23,987 nt of DNA from Draconibacterium orientale (GCA_022736595.1 DZDC01000027.1:1-23987), one strand, 5' to 3'; positions 1-8,916 are shown, numbered from the stretch's first letter. Translations and numbers: made by a program. Notes: generated by a model not told the origin, from the sequence alone.

Positions 1-143
1 TATAAATTTTAATTTTGCAAACAATATTTAAAGCATCCAAGTGTTATTTAGTCTATCTAAGCACAGCTTCACTTTTATTGTTATCTCTTTTGATACAATT
101 TTAAATTTTTGACAGATAATTATTTAAACTAGCGTTTTAATAA

Positions 144-3100
144 ATGAAATCACATCAACTAATTCTTTTCATTTTATTTTTTGGTTTTGGAATCAATTCT
201 GGTTTTTCGCAACAAAACCAACTAATAAAACAATCTATCCAGTGGAATCAGGAAAAACTCATGCAGTACAAAGATTCATTTTCATATTTGCTCCAATTTA
301 AAAATGCAAGTGGCAGTGAAAGGTATATTGGACACGAAGCTTATTCCATCAATATTCCTATTGATAAGGACAAATCCATAAGGGTTAGTTTGGCCAATTG
401 CACCTCTATTCCTATGCCCGGCCTCAAAATTCCCGCATGGAATGAAAGCCCGATGAGTTCAGAATTTGAAGTTTCGGTAACCTATTTTTCACTTGAAAAC
501 CAGAAATATGCTAGAATTAATACCGAAGTCTTTCGGAATCAAAAAGGGATCATGGAACTGCTTAAATCCTTTGATTTACAGATAGATTATGAAACAGCAT
601 TAGACAGCAAAGACAATAGCTTAAGGACTTACAGAGAACATTCGGTTTTAGCAACTGGAGATTGGTATAAAGTCAGAATCCAACAAGATGGTATTTACAA
701 AATTTCAGCCACGGAATTTTCTGCTATTGGTATCAATATCTCAAATTTAAACATCAATCATATACATCTTCACGGTAATGGAGGCACTCAATTGCCCGAA
801 GTAAATTCAGAATTTAAGCTTGATGATTTAGAAGAAAACGCCATTAAAGTAGTGGACGTCAACGATAATGGATTATTCGAAAGCAGCGATTATATTTTGT
901 TTTATGGCAAAGGAGTTAATCGATGGATTTACAATAGTACCACCAAACGATTCAACCACAGCAAGCATTTATACGATGATTTTGCCTATTACTATATCCA
1001 CATCAGTACTGCCCCTGCCCTACGCATCGACAGCATACCTGGTTCCATTTTGCCCGCAACCGCTTTTGTTTCAGAATTTACCGACTTCGCCGTGCATAAT
1101 AACGATTCTTTAAACCTTATTAAAAGTGGGAGATATTGGTATGGTGAAAATTTTGATGTGGTTACCTCTTATGGTTTTACCCAAAGTTTTCCCAATCTTA
1201 TTACCTCCAAACCTATTTACTTACGTTCGGAATTACTAGCGCGTTCCAGTGTATCAAGTACATACAATTTTAAAGTTAACGGCTCAAATCGAAACATCAC
1301 CTTGCCTCCAGTAGGATCGCATTACCTTGATCCCTACGCGACTTCAGTTATTGACACTTTCTCTATTCTCAGCAATTCATCTTCCATAAATATTAATATT
1401 ACTTACAACAAACCATCTTCTGGAGCTCAAGGCTGGCTCAACTTTTATGAAATCAATGCTCAAAGGGAACTTAAAATGGTGTTGGGACAGTTGGTTTTCA
1501 ACGCTGGAAATGGAGTTACTCAAAATCAAATGATCCAATTTTCGGTTCAAAACACCCTTTCCAGCACTCAAGTTTGGGATGTAACCAATCCCACAAAACC
1601 TAAAATAGTGCCTTCCATTTTTAACGTAAATCAACTCACTTTCAATAGTTTTACCGATACCATTAAAACCTTTGCTCTGCACCATTCCGACTACCTAGCT
1701 ACAACCTTCATCGCCAAGATCGAAAACCAAGATTTGCATGGGTTAAGTAACATCGATTATGTGATTGTGTATGCACCTCAATTCAAAAGCGAAGCTGAAG
1801 AATTGGCCGATTTTCACAGAAACATCAATCAACTCAAGGTTTATACCGTTACACCCGAAACCATTTACAATGAGTTTTCAAGTGGAACCAAAGACATTAC
1901 TGCCATTCGCGATTTCATGAAAATGCTTTATGATAAAGCTGAAGGTGACCACTTAAAGGAGCCTAAGTACTTATTGCTTTTTGGTGATGCAAGTTATGAT
2001 TACAAAGGACGACTTAGTCCCAATCATAATTTTGTACCCACTTACGAATCTGCCAATAGCCTTGCTCCCACATACTCCTATGCCACTGACGATTACTATG
2101 GTTTATTAACCAATAATGAAGGTGGCGGAGCTTACGGCGACCTCGATATCGGCATTGGACGACTACCAGTAACCACCAACGAGCAAGCACGTCAGTTTTT
2201 AGATAAAATGATTATTTATCATAATTTAGATAGCAATTCTCAACACAATCAATGCAATGCAAGCGAAAATGAGCATGGAAGCTGGGGCGATTGGAGGTCA
2301 ATATTATGCTTTGTGGCCGACGACCAAGATAACGACGAACACTTTATCCAAGCTGATTTTTTGGGGAGTTATGTTGGCAATAATTATCCCAGCTACAATA
2401 TTGATAAGATCTATTTCGATGCTTATAATCAGATAACAACTCCTGGAGGTCAACGATACCCAGATGCAAAAGAAGCTTTGATGCAAAGAGTTGAAAAAGG
2501 GGCCTTAATTATCAATTATACTGGGCATGGCGGCGAAGAAGGCTGGGCCCATGAATCGGTTTTAGAAGTAGTCGACATTAATTCATGGACCAATACTTAT
2601 AAAATGCCTTTGTTTATGACCGCTACTTGTGAATTTTCAAGATACGATGATCCCGCTCGAATTTCAGCAGGTGAATATGTATTTTTGAATCCAGTGGGCG
2701 GTGGCATCGGACTCTTTACAACCTCGCGAGTCACCTACTCTTCCAGCAATTTTGCCTTAAGCAAAGTGGTATATCAAAATATGTTTGAAAAGGTGGATGG
2801 GCAATATCCTACCTTAGGAGAAATTCTCAGAAAAGCCAAAGTAGGTACAGGCTCCATTACTGCTAATCGAAATTTTGTTCTGCTGGGCGACCCAGCCATG
2901 AGGTTGGCCTATCCACAAAAAGAAATCAAAATTACCGCTCTTTTTGATGAAGTTACAGGCTTACCCGTCGATACCATTAAAGCGCTTCAAAAAGTTCGTA
3001 TTCAAGGTAATGTTTTAAATTCAAATCAAAGTATCGACTCCAATTTCAACGGCTTAGCTTTCCCAAGTATATTAGATAAGGCGCAAACCTACACCACATT

Positions 3101-4004
3101 AGGTAACGACCCTGAAAGCTCTCAAAGAAATTTTAAATTACAAAAAAACATTCTCTATAAAGGCAAATCGGAAGTAAAAAATGGTTTCTTTGAATTCACA
3201 TTTGTGGTACCCAAAGACATTGCCTATAATTACGGTGTAGGAAAAATATCAGTGTATGCCAATAATTCCACTGAAGATGCTTTAGGAAGCAATTTGAATT
3301 TCGAAATTGGAGGAACGGCTAATCAATTTACTCCAGATGAACAAGGACCTTTCTTGAGTCTATTTATGAACGATACCCTTTTTAAAAATGGTGGCATAAC
3401 CAATCAAAATCCTGTACTTTTGGTTCATGTATTTGACGAAAATGGGATTAATACCATTGGCAATGGAATTGGACATGATTTAACTGCAATTTTAGATCAA
3501 AACTCAACCAACCCAATAGTCCTCAACGACTATTACGAATCTGATATCAACAATTTTAAATCTGGAGCTATTTCTTATCCATTTTTCGATTTGGCCGAAG
3601 GCGAACATCAAATTGATGTAAAGGTTTGGGATGTTTACAATAACTCTGCTTCCGATAATATCAGTTTCATAGTTGCATCCAGCTCCGAATTTGTAATAAA
3701 AAACTTACTCAACGCCCCCAATCCTTTTACTGACCAAACCTCGTTCCTATTCGAACATAATCAAAGTTGTGAAACCTTAGAAGTTTCTGTTTATATTTAC
3801 GATGTACGGGGACAACTTATTCAACAACTTGATGGCAATGTGGATGCTTCAGGGTATAAAGTAGGAATGGGTCAATTGGTTTGGAATGGTCATAATGGAA
3901 ATGGCCAAACCCTTGAACACGGGGTTTACATTTATAAAATCAAAGTTTCCAACGAACAAGGTCAAGAAGTGTGGGATAACAATAAATTGGTTTTGTTGAA
4001 ATAA
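144..4004 (+). CDS. porU: PorU, type IX secretion system C25-family sortase
   Basis: A 1286-residue exported protein. It begins with a signal peptide (about residues 1-22, a hydrophobic run ending near GFSQ). A gingipain-type C25 peptidase domain spans roughly residues 538-920, with the catalytic histidine at 795 (in TGHGGEEG) and cysteine at 829 (in TATCEFSR), about 34 residues apart as in gingipains. Residues 1190-1286 (starting NAPNPF, with VSVYIYDVRG and GVYIYKIKV) resemble a type IX C-terminal sorting domain. In the family, PorU sits at the outer membrane, removes the C-terminal signal of type IX cargo and transfers the protein to a lipopolysaccharide anchor. In P. gingivalis porV follows porU; here the next gene is convergent and unrelated. 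The ATG start follows an AT-rich leader with no SD. TAATTTTG at 10-17 could be a promoter -7 element, but the matching -33 would lie outside the window. Confidence 0.93.
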   Translation: MKSHQLILFILFFGFGINSGFSQQNQLIKQSIQWNQEKLMQYKDSFSYLLQFKNASGSERYIGHEAYSINIPIDKDKSIRVSLANCTSIPMPGLKIPAWNESPMSSEFEVSVTYFSLENQKYARINTEVFRNQKGIMELLKSFDLQIDYETALDSKDNSLRTYREHSVLATGDWYKVRIQQDGIYKISATEFSAIGINISNLNINHIHLHGNGGTQLPEVNSEFKLDDLEENAIKVVDVNDNGLFESSDYILFYGKGVNRWIYNSTTKRFNHSKHLYDDFAYYYIHISTAPALRIDSIPGSILPATAFVSEFTDFAVHNNDSLNLIKSGRYWYGENFDVVTSYGFTQSFPNLITSKPIYLRSELLARSSVSSTYNFKVNGSNRNITLPPVGSHYLDPYATSVIDTFSILSNSSSININITYNKPSSGAQGWLNFYEINAQRELKMVLGQLVFNAGNGVTQNQMIQFSVQNTLSSTQVWDVTNPTKPKIVPSIFNVNQLTFNSFTDTIKTFALHHSDYLATTFIAKIENQDLHGLSNIDYVIVYAPQFKSEAEELADFHRNINQLKVYTVTPETIYNEFSSGTKDITAIRDFMKMLYDKAEGDHLKEPKYLLLFGDASYDYKGRLSPNHNFVPTYESANSLAPTYSYATDDYYGLLTNNEGGGAYGDLDIGIGRLPVTTNEQARQFLDKMIIYHNLDSNSQHNQCNASENEHGSWGDWRSILCFVADDQDNDEHFIQADFLGSYVGNNYPSYNIDKIYFDAYNQITTPGGQRYPDAKEALMQRVEKGALIINYTGHGGEEGWAHESVLEVVDINSWTNTYKMPLFMTATCEFSRYDDPARISAGEYVFLNPVGGGIGLFTTSRVTYSSSNFALSKVVYQNMFEKVDGQYPTLGEILRKAKVGTGSITANRNFVLLGDPAMRLAYPQKEIKITALFDEVTGLPVDTIKALQKVRIQGNVLNSNQSIDSNFNGLAFPSILDKAQTYTTLGNDPESSQRNFKLQKNILYKGKSEVKNGFFEFTFVVPKDIAYNYGVGKISVYANNSTEDALGSNLNFEIGGTANQFTPDEQGPFLSLFMNDTLFKNGGITNQNPVLLVHVFDENGINTIGNGIGHDLTAILDQNSTNPIVLNDYYESDINNFKSGAISYPFFDLAEGEHQIDVKVWDVYNNSASDNISFIVASSSEFVIKNLLNAPNPFTDQTSFLFEHNQSCETLEVSVYIYDVRGQLIQQLDGNVDASGYKVGMGQLVWNGHNGNGQTLEHGVYIYKIKVSNEQGQEVWDNNKLVLLK

Positions 4005-4027
4005 AAAGGTCTTTAAAATCGATTTAA

Positions 4028-4050
4028 CACCACAGGTAAAATCCGTGGTG
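4028..4050. terminator. Hairpin between convergent porU and trmN6
   Basis: CACCAC at 4028-4033 pairs with GTGGTG at 4045-4050, extended by GG/CC across a one-base bulge, with a 6-nt AT-rich loop. It lies between the two convergent stop codons (4004 and 4055), where a bidirectional terminator is expected. Neither side has a strong T-tract, so efficiency is uncertain. Confidence 0.45.
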
Positions 4051-4054
4051 GCAA

Positions 4055-4750
4055 TTAAAGATAGAAGTCCTTGGTAAGATTTTGGTAATCTGAGGAAAAT
4101 CCATCATTTTCATCCTTTAAAATCAAAGTGTTTTCACTAACTTGATGAGGGATGTTTTTTGAAAATACACTCACAATTCGATTAAATTCAGAGGTTGGAT
4201 TGTCGCGAATATATAATTCGGCATCCAGATAAAAACCAGCAAGAAAAGCCCTCTTTATCCAGCTTTGCCTGAGAAAATAAGGATACACAACTGCAAGTTT
4301 ACCCTCTGCCTCCAAAAGGTCAAACGATTTATTAAAGAAATCTTGTAAGGGAAAATTTGCTGCATTTCGAGCTTGGTTGCGCTCGTGGGAAATTGCCTTC
4401 TCGGTTATGTTAAAATAAGGCGGATTGCTTACAATCCAATTAAATTTTTGATCAAAAGGATGCGTAAAAAAATCGGCATGAATGGCTTCTAACCGCGGAC
4501 TCCAAGGTACATTCCTAAAATTATTTTGCAGATCGACAAAGGCATTATAATTAATTTCGATGCTTGTAATTTCTGATTTTTGGGTACGTTGTGCAAGCAT
4601 CAAACTAATTATGCCAGACCCGCCACCCACTTCTAAAATAGAAATTGGGTCACCAATCTGCAACCATGCTCCAAGGATAACGGCATCAACTCCAACTTTT
4701 TGAGCACAATTACTATCTTGAATTGTAAATTTCTTAAAACTGAAAGGCAT
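4055..4750 (-). CDS. trmN6: tRNA1(Val) (adenine(37)-N6)-methyltransferase (TrmN6/YfiC family)
   Basis: A 231-residue class I SAM-dependent methyltransferase. Visible motifs are the SAM-binding loop EVGGGSG (residues 40-46) and the adenine-N6 catalytic motif NPPYF (109-113). The N-terminal KVGVDAVILGAW (18-29) is typical of YfiC/TrmN6. The family methylates N6 of A37 in tRNA1(Val). The frame stays open upstream to 4792, overlapping rimM, but homology begins at MPFSFKKF, so I chose the ATG at 4750. That leaves a 7-nt gap after the rimM stop. The gene is very probably co-transcribed with rimM as a small RNA-modification and ribosome-assembly unit. No SD precedes the start. A related N6-adenine methyltransferase with another substrate remains possible. 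Confidence 0.85.
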   Translation of the reverse strand: MPFSFKKFTIQDSNCAQKVGVDAVILGAWLQIGDPISILEVGGGSGIISLMLAQRTQKSEITSIEINYNAFVDLQNNFRNVPWSPRLEAIHADFFTHPFDQKFNWIVSNPPYFNITEKAISHERNQARNAANFPLQDFFNKSFDLLEAEGKLAVVYPYFLRQSWIKRAFLAGFYLDAELYIRDNPTSEFNRIVSVFSKNIPHQVSENTLILKDENDGFSSDYQNLTKDFYL

Positions 4751-4757
4751 CGCAATT

Positions 4758-5276
4758 CTAATATAGATCGAGCAAACCTTCAGGAAAATCAAGTTTTAAA
4801 ACTCGATTTTTCCGATCCACTTCCACGATAAACGGATCAGCCAATGGTAGTAAAATTTCACGAATTCCATCCCGAATTTCGAAGAGTGGTTGTGCACCAC
4901 TATCGTTGATAGACTCAAGAACTCCCACCCTACCCGTATGAATATCAAAAACTTCAAAACCGACAATTTCGTGGTAGTAAAATTTCTTTCCACTCAGTTT
5001 AGGCAAGGTATTCAAAGGCATATACAAACTCGCATTAACAAGCTTTTGTGCCATGCTTTCAGTTTCTACATCCTGAAAATGAACACTCATATTAAATCCT
5101 TTGATGTTTTTAATTTCTGTTATCATAAATGGCACCAAATCACCACCCAGTTCTATAAATACTGCATTCAAATTGCGATAGATTTCCATCTCATCTACAT
5201 CAAGGAACAATACAAGATCACCTTTAAAACCACTGAGTTTTGTAATTTTTCCTAAATAATAAAAATCAGAATACAT
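4758..5276 (-). CDS. rimM: Ribosome maturation factor RimM
   Basis: A 172-residue protein matching RimM in length and layout. The N-terminal beta-barrel begins with YLGKITKLSGFKGD (residues 7-20). A C-terminal PRC-barrel follows, with FYYHEIVGFEV and EILLPLADPFIVEVD, and the protein ends in PEGLLDLY, a typical RimM terminus. RimM binds ribosomal protein uS19 and assists maturation of the 30S head. In many bacteria rpsP lies just upstream. Here the upstream neighbour is the gcvT terminator, so rimM starts its own unit from a perfect Bacteroidota-type promoter (5298-5330) and leads into trmN6. The ATG at 5276 has no SD. Confidence 0.93.
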   Translation of the reverse strand: MYSDFYYLGKITKLSGFKGDLVLFLDVDEMEIYRNLNAVFIELGGDLVPFMITEIKNIKGFNMSVHFQDVETESMAQKLVNASLYMPLNTLPKLSGKKFYYHEIVGFEVFDIHTGRVGVLESINDSGAQPLFEIRDGIREILLPLADPFIVEVDRKNRVLKLDFPEGLLDLY

Positions 5277-5297
5277 AGTATGAATTTAATTGAATGG

Positions 5298-5330
5298 CAA
5301 ATCTATAACTTTTACTTTGACTAAAGCAAA
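5298..5330 (-). promoter_or_regulatory. Bacteroidota-type promoter of rimM-trmN6
   Basis: On the minus strand TTTG (5327-5330) is followed after 21 nt by TAGATTTG (5298-5305). This matches the known Bacteroidota consensus TTTG-N19-21-TAnnTTTG. It lies 22 bp upstream of the rimM start, just after the gcvT terminator, giving a leader of roughly 15-18 nt. Confidence 0.7.
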
Positions 5331-5362
5331 AACATTCTTATGTATCAAAAAATAGAATTCCT

Positions 5363-5385
5363 AAAAAAGCCCTTTTCAGGGCTTT
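5363..5385 (-). terminator. Intrinsic terminator of gcvT
   Basis: On the minus strand AAAGCCC pairs perfectly with GGGCTTT across a 6-nt loop (arms 5379-5385 and 5366-5372). A run of T (six A at 5363-5368 on the plus strand) overlaps and follows the stem. It begins 6 bp after the gcvT stop codon. Confidence 0.85.
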
Positions 5386-5390
5386 ATGAT

Positions 5391-6479
5391 TTATGCTTTA
5401 AAGAAAGGCATTTTCGATATTTCTGCTTTGAGTAATTTTCCACGAATGTCGATATAGATGACCGAGCCAAGTTTAGCATAAGCTGGATCCACATAAGCCA
5501 TACCCACCCCAACTCCCAACATTGGGGATTGGGTACCGGAGGTTACCACTCCAATGGTATTTCCAACCACATCCGCCAACCGGTAATCGTGACGAGGAAT
5601 TCCTTTATCAATCATCTTAAAGCCTTTCAACATACGTTTTGGACCTTGAGTTTTAATATTCTCATGATAAGGACGATTTACAAAATTGTTGCCTTCCACA
5701 AATTTGGTAATCCATCCTAAGCCAGCTTCAATGGGCGAAGTGGTATCGTTAATGTCGTTGCCATACAAACAAAATCCACTCTCAAGTCGCAGTGTATCGC
5801 GAGCACCCAGTCCAATGGGTTTGATATCAAATTCGGCTCCTGCCTCAAAAACAGCATCAAAAATCTTGAGGGCGTCTTCGTTTTTCATATAAATTTCACA
5901 CCCACCCGAACCAGTATAACCCGTCGTAGAAAACAATACATTACCTATACCTGCAAAGGTCAATTCTTTAAAAGTATAATATTCCATATCCACAATGGTT
6001 TCAGTGGTAAGCTTTTGCATTGCTTTAAGAGCCAAAGGACCTTGTACGGCAAGCTGAGAGGTGGCATCAGAAACATTTTCCAAATCAGCTCCCATGGAAT
6101 TTTGCTTTTGGCACCAATTCCAATCTTTTTCAATATTTGAAGCATTCACCACTAACAAAAACTTCTCTTGGTTGAATCGATACACCAATAAATCGTCCAC
6201 AATACCACCGTCTTCATTGGGAAAACAAGAATATTGAACTTTACCATCAAATAACTCAGCAACATTGTTTGAAGTTACTTTCTGTACAAACTCAAAGGCT
6301 TTGGGGCCACGTACCCAAAATTCTCCCATGTGGGAAACATCAAAAACTCCAACTCCTTTGCGTACAGTTTCATGTTCAACATTAATACCTGCGAATTGTA
6401 CAGGCATGTAAAATCCTGCAAATGGAACCATTTTAGCTCCCATTGCTTCGTGCTTTGCGGTGAATGCGGTGTATTTCAT
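5391..6479 (-). CDS. gcvT: Aminomethyltransferase, glycine cleavage system T protein
   Basis: A 362-residue T protein. It transfers the methylene group of the aminomethyl-lipoyl H protein to tetrahydrofolate and releases ammonia. Family signatures are the N-terminal HEAMGAKMVPFAGFYMPVQF, FDVSHMGEFWVRG (residues 46-58), the aspartate pair in GGIVDDLLVYRF (D95-D96), TGYTGSGGCEIY, and GLGARDTLRLESGFCLYGNDI. The frame is open to 6530, but family homology starts at MKYTAFTAKH, so I chose the ATG at 6479. No other gcv gene is in the window, so the H and P proteins are encoded elsewhere, as is common in this phylum. It is a single-gene unit with its own terminator. The leader holds a small inverted repeat and a possible -7 element (6559-6566). 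Confidence 0.95.
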   Translation of the reverse strand: MKYTAFTAKHEAMGAKMVPFAGFYMPVQFAGINVEHETVRKGVGVFDVSHMGEFWVRGPKAFEFVQKVTSNNVAELFDGKVQYSCFPNEDGGIVDDLLVYRFNQEKFLLVVNASNIEKDWNWCQKQNSMGADLENVSDATSQLAVQGPLALKAMQKLTTETIVDMEYYTFKELTFAGIGNVLFSTTGYTGSGGCEIYMKNEDALKIFDAVFEAGAEFDIKPIGLGARDTLRLESGFCLYGNDINDTTSPIEAGLGWITKFVEGNNFVNRPYHENIKTQGPKRMLKGFKMIDKGIPRHDYRLADVVGNTIGVVTSGTQSPMLGVGVGMAYVDPAYAKLGSVIYIDIRGKLLKAEISKMPFFKA

Positions 6480-6492
6480 AGTTTTATGTTTC

Positions 6493-6506
6493 GGTTCAAA
6501 AGAACC
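6493..6506. repeat. Perfect inverted repeat in the gcvT leader
   Basis: GGTTC-AAAA-GAACC is a 14-bp perfect inverted repeat, 13 bp upstream of the gcvT start. It could fold as a 5-bp hairpin in the mRNA or act as a short operator. No function is shown by the sequence. Confidence 0.4.
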
Positions 6507-6558
6507 TAGTTTAATTGTTAAAAAAATCAATGAAATTTATATTTATAAATTCAGCTAA

Positions 6559-6566
6559 CAAAATTA
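6559..6566 (-). promoter_or_regulatory. Possible -7 element of the gcvT promoter
   Basis: TAATTTTG on the minus strand matches TAnnTTTG, about 80 bp upstream of the gcvT ATG. The expected -33 position shows only a weak TTTA, so this is tentative. Confidence 0.35.
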
Positions 6567-6708
6567 ATAGTTTTTATGCTTCATTCTAAATGAATTATCA
6601 CATAAATATATCATTTAAAAATTTAACATTTTACGACCCTGAAATGGCATCCTAAAATCTTTTTTAAACTCTCAGGTATTTATCATCTCACAGTCCACGG
6701 TTAATTTG

Positions 6709-6716
6709 TAACTTTG
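6709..6716 (+). promoter_or_regulatory. -7 element of the promoter of the 4,6-dehydratase gene
   Basis: TAACTTTG matches TAnnTTTG and is followed by C, as is common in this phylum. It lies 16 bp before the ATG at 6733 and would give a leader of only about 10-13 nt. No convincing TTTG is seen at -33. Confidence 0.45.
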
Positions 6717-6732
6717 CCGTAAATAAGCTTTT

Positions 6733-8592
6733 ATGTTTCATAATTCAAGAACTACTCCAAGAGGACTGATACTTGCCATTGATTTGGTTATCGTTTTTTT
6801 CTCCGTTATTCTTTCTTACTTACTTCGGTTCAATTTCAATATTCCGGCAAATGAACTGCATCTTTTGCCCCATGGTTTGATTGTCATTCTCTTTATTCGC
6901 TTGGTTATTTTCCTAATAACCAAATCTTTCAGTGGAATTATAAGATATACCGAAGTGCAGGATGTAAGTAGAATATTTTTCATTTTACTTATTGGAACTA
7001 TCCTTATCGGATCCTTTGATTTTGCTTATTACCATTATGAAAAGTTGATTCTTATCCCGCGAGCCATCATTGTGATCGAGTTTATCAGCAGTGCAGTTGG
7101 CTTAATTCTTTTTAGATTGGCTGTAAAAACTACTTATTGGGAGTTAAAAAAGCCTGACGAAGATTCAAAAAACATGGTAATTTTTGGTGCAGGAGAAGCC
7201 GCAGTTATAACATTGCGCGCCCTGAAGCAAGCCAATAACAGCAAAAAAGTAATTGCATTCTTTGATGATTCAAAAAATAAGCAAGGAAAAAAGATCGAAA
7301 ATATTGAGATTATCAGCTTTGACCATTTGGAAAAAATTCATTCAAGTCAGAAAATTGATACGCTTATTATTTCGAGTCAAAATATTGAAAAAATCAGACG
7401 TAATCAGATTGCAGAAAAGTGTCTTCAACTTGGCATTAAAGTTAAGTACGTGCCTGCAGTAAGTAAATGGATCAATGGCGAACTCAGTGCGAATCAGATA
7501 AAAAGTATCGACATCCTTGAATTACTCGAAAGAGATGAAATTCAACTTAGTAAGGAAGCCATTGCTGGCGATTTGAGAGACAAAACCATTTGGGTTACAG
7601 GCGGAGCTGGAAGTATTGGAAGCGAAATTGTTAGACAATTAGCTCAGTTTTCGCCCAATAAAATTGTAGTAATTGATACTGCCGAAACCCCTATTTTTCA
7701 CCTTGAACTCGAATTGAAAAACTTAGGTATTTCCAACGTGGAATATATCATAGGTGATGTGCGCAATGAGGCACGAATGAGGAAAGCCTTTAAAACCTTT
7801 CCTCCTCAACAAATTTACCATGCTGCGGCCTATAAACATGTGCCTTTAATGGAAAAAAATCCCTCCGAAGCCATTTTTACTAATGTGAACGGGACTAAGA
7901 TCATGGCCGATTTGGCCCATGAATTTGAAGTGGCCAAATTTGTTATGATATCAACCGATAAAGCGGTAAATCCCACCAATGTGATGGGTGCATCAAAACG
8001 TATCGCTGAAATCTATGTGCAATCGTTAAATCAGATTTCAAAAACTGCCTTTATTACCACCCGATTTGGCAATGTGTTGGGTTCAAATGGGTCTGTAATT
8101 CCACTCTTTACCAAGCAAATTCAAGAAGGAGGCCCCATCACTCTTACCCATCCCGAAATTACACGCTTTTTCATGACCATCCCCGAAGCTTGTCAATTGG
8201 TTTTGGAGGCCGGGCATCAAGGTAAAGGAGGTGAAATATTCGTTTTTGATATGGGGAAATCAGTAAAAATAATAGACCTTGCACGTAAGATGATTCGACT
8301 CTCCGGTTTAGAGGAAAATAAGGACATTCAGATTATATACACTGGTTTACGACCTGGCGAAAAACTCTATGAAGAGCTACTTGCCAATGAAGAAAATACA
8401 CTACCCACCTCCAATCCCAAAATCATGATTGCCAAGGTAAGAGTTTTTGACTTTGAAGAAATAAAGCAAAAGATTAATAATCTTATTACACTATTCGACG
8501 AACAAAACAATCTTGACATAGTAGGGTCTATGAAGGAAATTGTACCTGAATATTTGAGTCAAAACTCAGAGTTTGAAAATCTCGATAAGTAA
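6733..8592 (+). CDS. Membrane-bound nucleotide-sugar 4,6-dehydratase (WbpM/PglF/CapD family)
   Basis: A 619-residue protein of the large-subfamily UDP-GlcNAc-type 4,6-dehydratases, which make the keto-sugar precursor of 6-deoxy-amino sugars for capsule, O-antigen or glycoprotein glycans. It has four predicted membrane helices (about residues 12-32, 47-66, 80-100, 107-130). A first Rossmann fold starts at FGAGEAA (151-157). The catalytic SDR domain starts at TGGAGSIG (289-296). STDK (407-410) and MxxxK (M418, K422) match the altered Ser-Met-Lys triad described for WbpM-type enzymes, where methionine replaces the usual tyrosine. Length is close to PglF and WbpM. The exact sugar substrate cannot be told from sequence. 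No glycosyltransferase or other glycan gene is adjacent, so it acts with genes elsewhere. The stop codon lies 3 bp from the convergent DUF3467 stop. Confidence 0.88.
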   Translation: MFHNSRTTPRGLILAIDLVIVFFSVILSYLLRFNFNIPANELHLLPHGLIVILFIRLVIFLITKSFSGIIRYTEVQDVSRIFFILLIGTILIGSFDFAYYHYEKLILIPRAIIVIEFISSAVGLILFRLAVKTTYWELKKPDEDSKNMVIFGAGEAAVITLRALKQANNSKKVIAFFDDSKNKQGKKIENIEIISFDHLEKIHSSQKIDTLIISSQNIEKIRRNQIAEKCLQLGIKVKYVPAVSKWINGELSANQIKSIDILELLERDEIQLSKEAIAGDLRDKTIWVTGGAGSIGSEIVRQLAQFSPNKIVVIDTAETPIFHLELELKNLGISNVEYIIGDVRNEARMRKAFKTFPPQQIYHAAAYKHVPLMEKNPSEAIFTNVNGTKIMADLAHEFEVAKFVMISTDKAVNPTNVMGASKRIAEIYVQSLNQISKTAFITTRFGNVLGSNGSVIPLFTKQIQEGGPITLTHPEITRFFMTIPEACQLVLEAGHQGKGGEIFVFDMGKSVKIIDLARKMIRLSGLEENKDIQIIYTGLRPGEKLYEELLANEENTLPTSNPKIMIAKVRVFDFEEIKQKINNLITLFDEQNNLDIVGSMKEIVPEYLSQNSEFENLDK

Positions 8593-8595
8593 AAT

Positions 8596-8916
8596 CTATG
8601 CCTGTGCGTTGGGGGCACCAAAATTCATTGGAATAGCCATCGAGTCATCAATATCGCGTATTTCGCCATTCAATTGCTCATACTTTTTGATGTTATCCAC
8701 TATGGCACGCATGAGCCTTTTGGCATGTTGAGGGGTTAAAATAACTCTCGACTTTACTTTTGCCTTAGGAACTCCAGGCATTATTCTGACAAAGTCTAAC
8801 ACAAATTCGGAGTGCGAATGGGTAATGATTGCCAAATTAGAGTAAACTCCATCTGCCACATCTTCGGGTAATTCAATGTTTAGTTCGCCTTGCTTATTGT
8901 TAGGATTATTATTCAT
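8596..8916 (-). CDS. DUF3467-family protein downstream of rpoC
   Basis: A 106-residue soluble protein of unknown function, recognised as DUF3467. Its core holds ELPEDVADGVYSNLAIITHSHSEFVLDFVRIMPG, then a KSRVILTPQHAKRL segment and a helix rich in lysine and glutamate. It has no signal peptide, membrane helix or obvious catalytic motif. The frame is open to 8976, but the family starts near MNNNPNNKQGEL, so I chose the ATG at 8916. From memory, genes of this family often follow rpoC in Bacteroidota, which hints at a role in gene expression; this is inference. Here the rpoC terminator (about 9032-9065) lies between the two, so expression needs read-through or an unrecognised promoter. No SD is present. 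Confidence 0.82.
   Translation of the reverse strand: MNNNPNNKQGELNIELPEDVADGVYSNLAIITHSHSEFVLDFVRIMPGVPKAKVKSRVILTPQHAKRLMRAIVDNIKKYEQLNGEIRDIDDSMAIPMNFGAPNAQA

Noticed and set aside
1..143. A clear promoter for porU
   Set aside because: TAATTTTG at 10-17 fits a -7 element, but the -33 would be outside the window and closer TTTG sites have wrong spacing, so I did not list it.
4890..5255. A 121-codon plus-strand frame opposite rimM
   Set aside because: RimM on the other strand is clear throughout, and the translated sequence resembles no family I know.
6480..6732. Glycine riboswitch or other leader RNA before gcvT
   Set aside because: The region is very AT-rich and lacks the paired conserved cores expected of a glycine riboswitch; only a 14-bp inverted repeat is seen.
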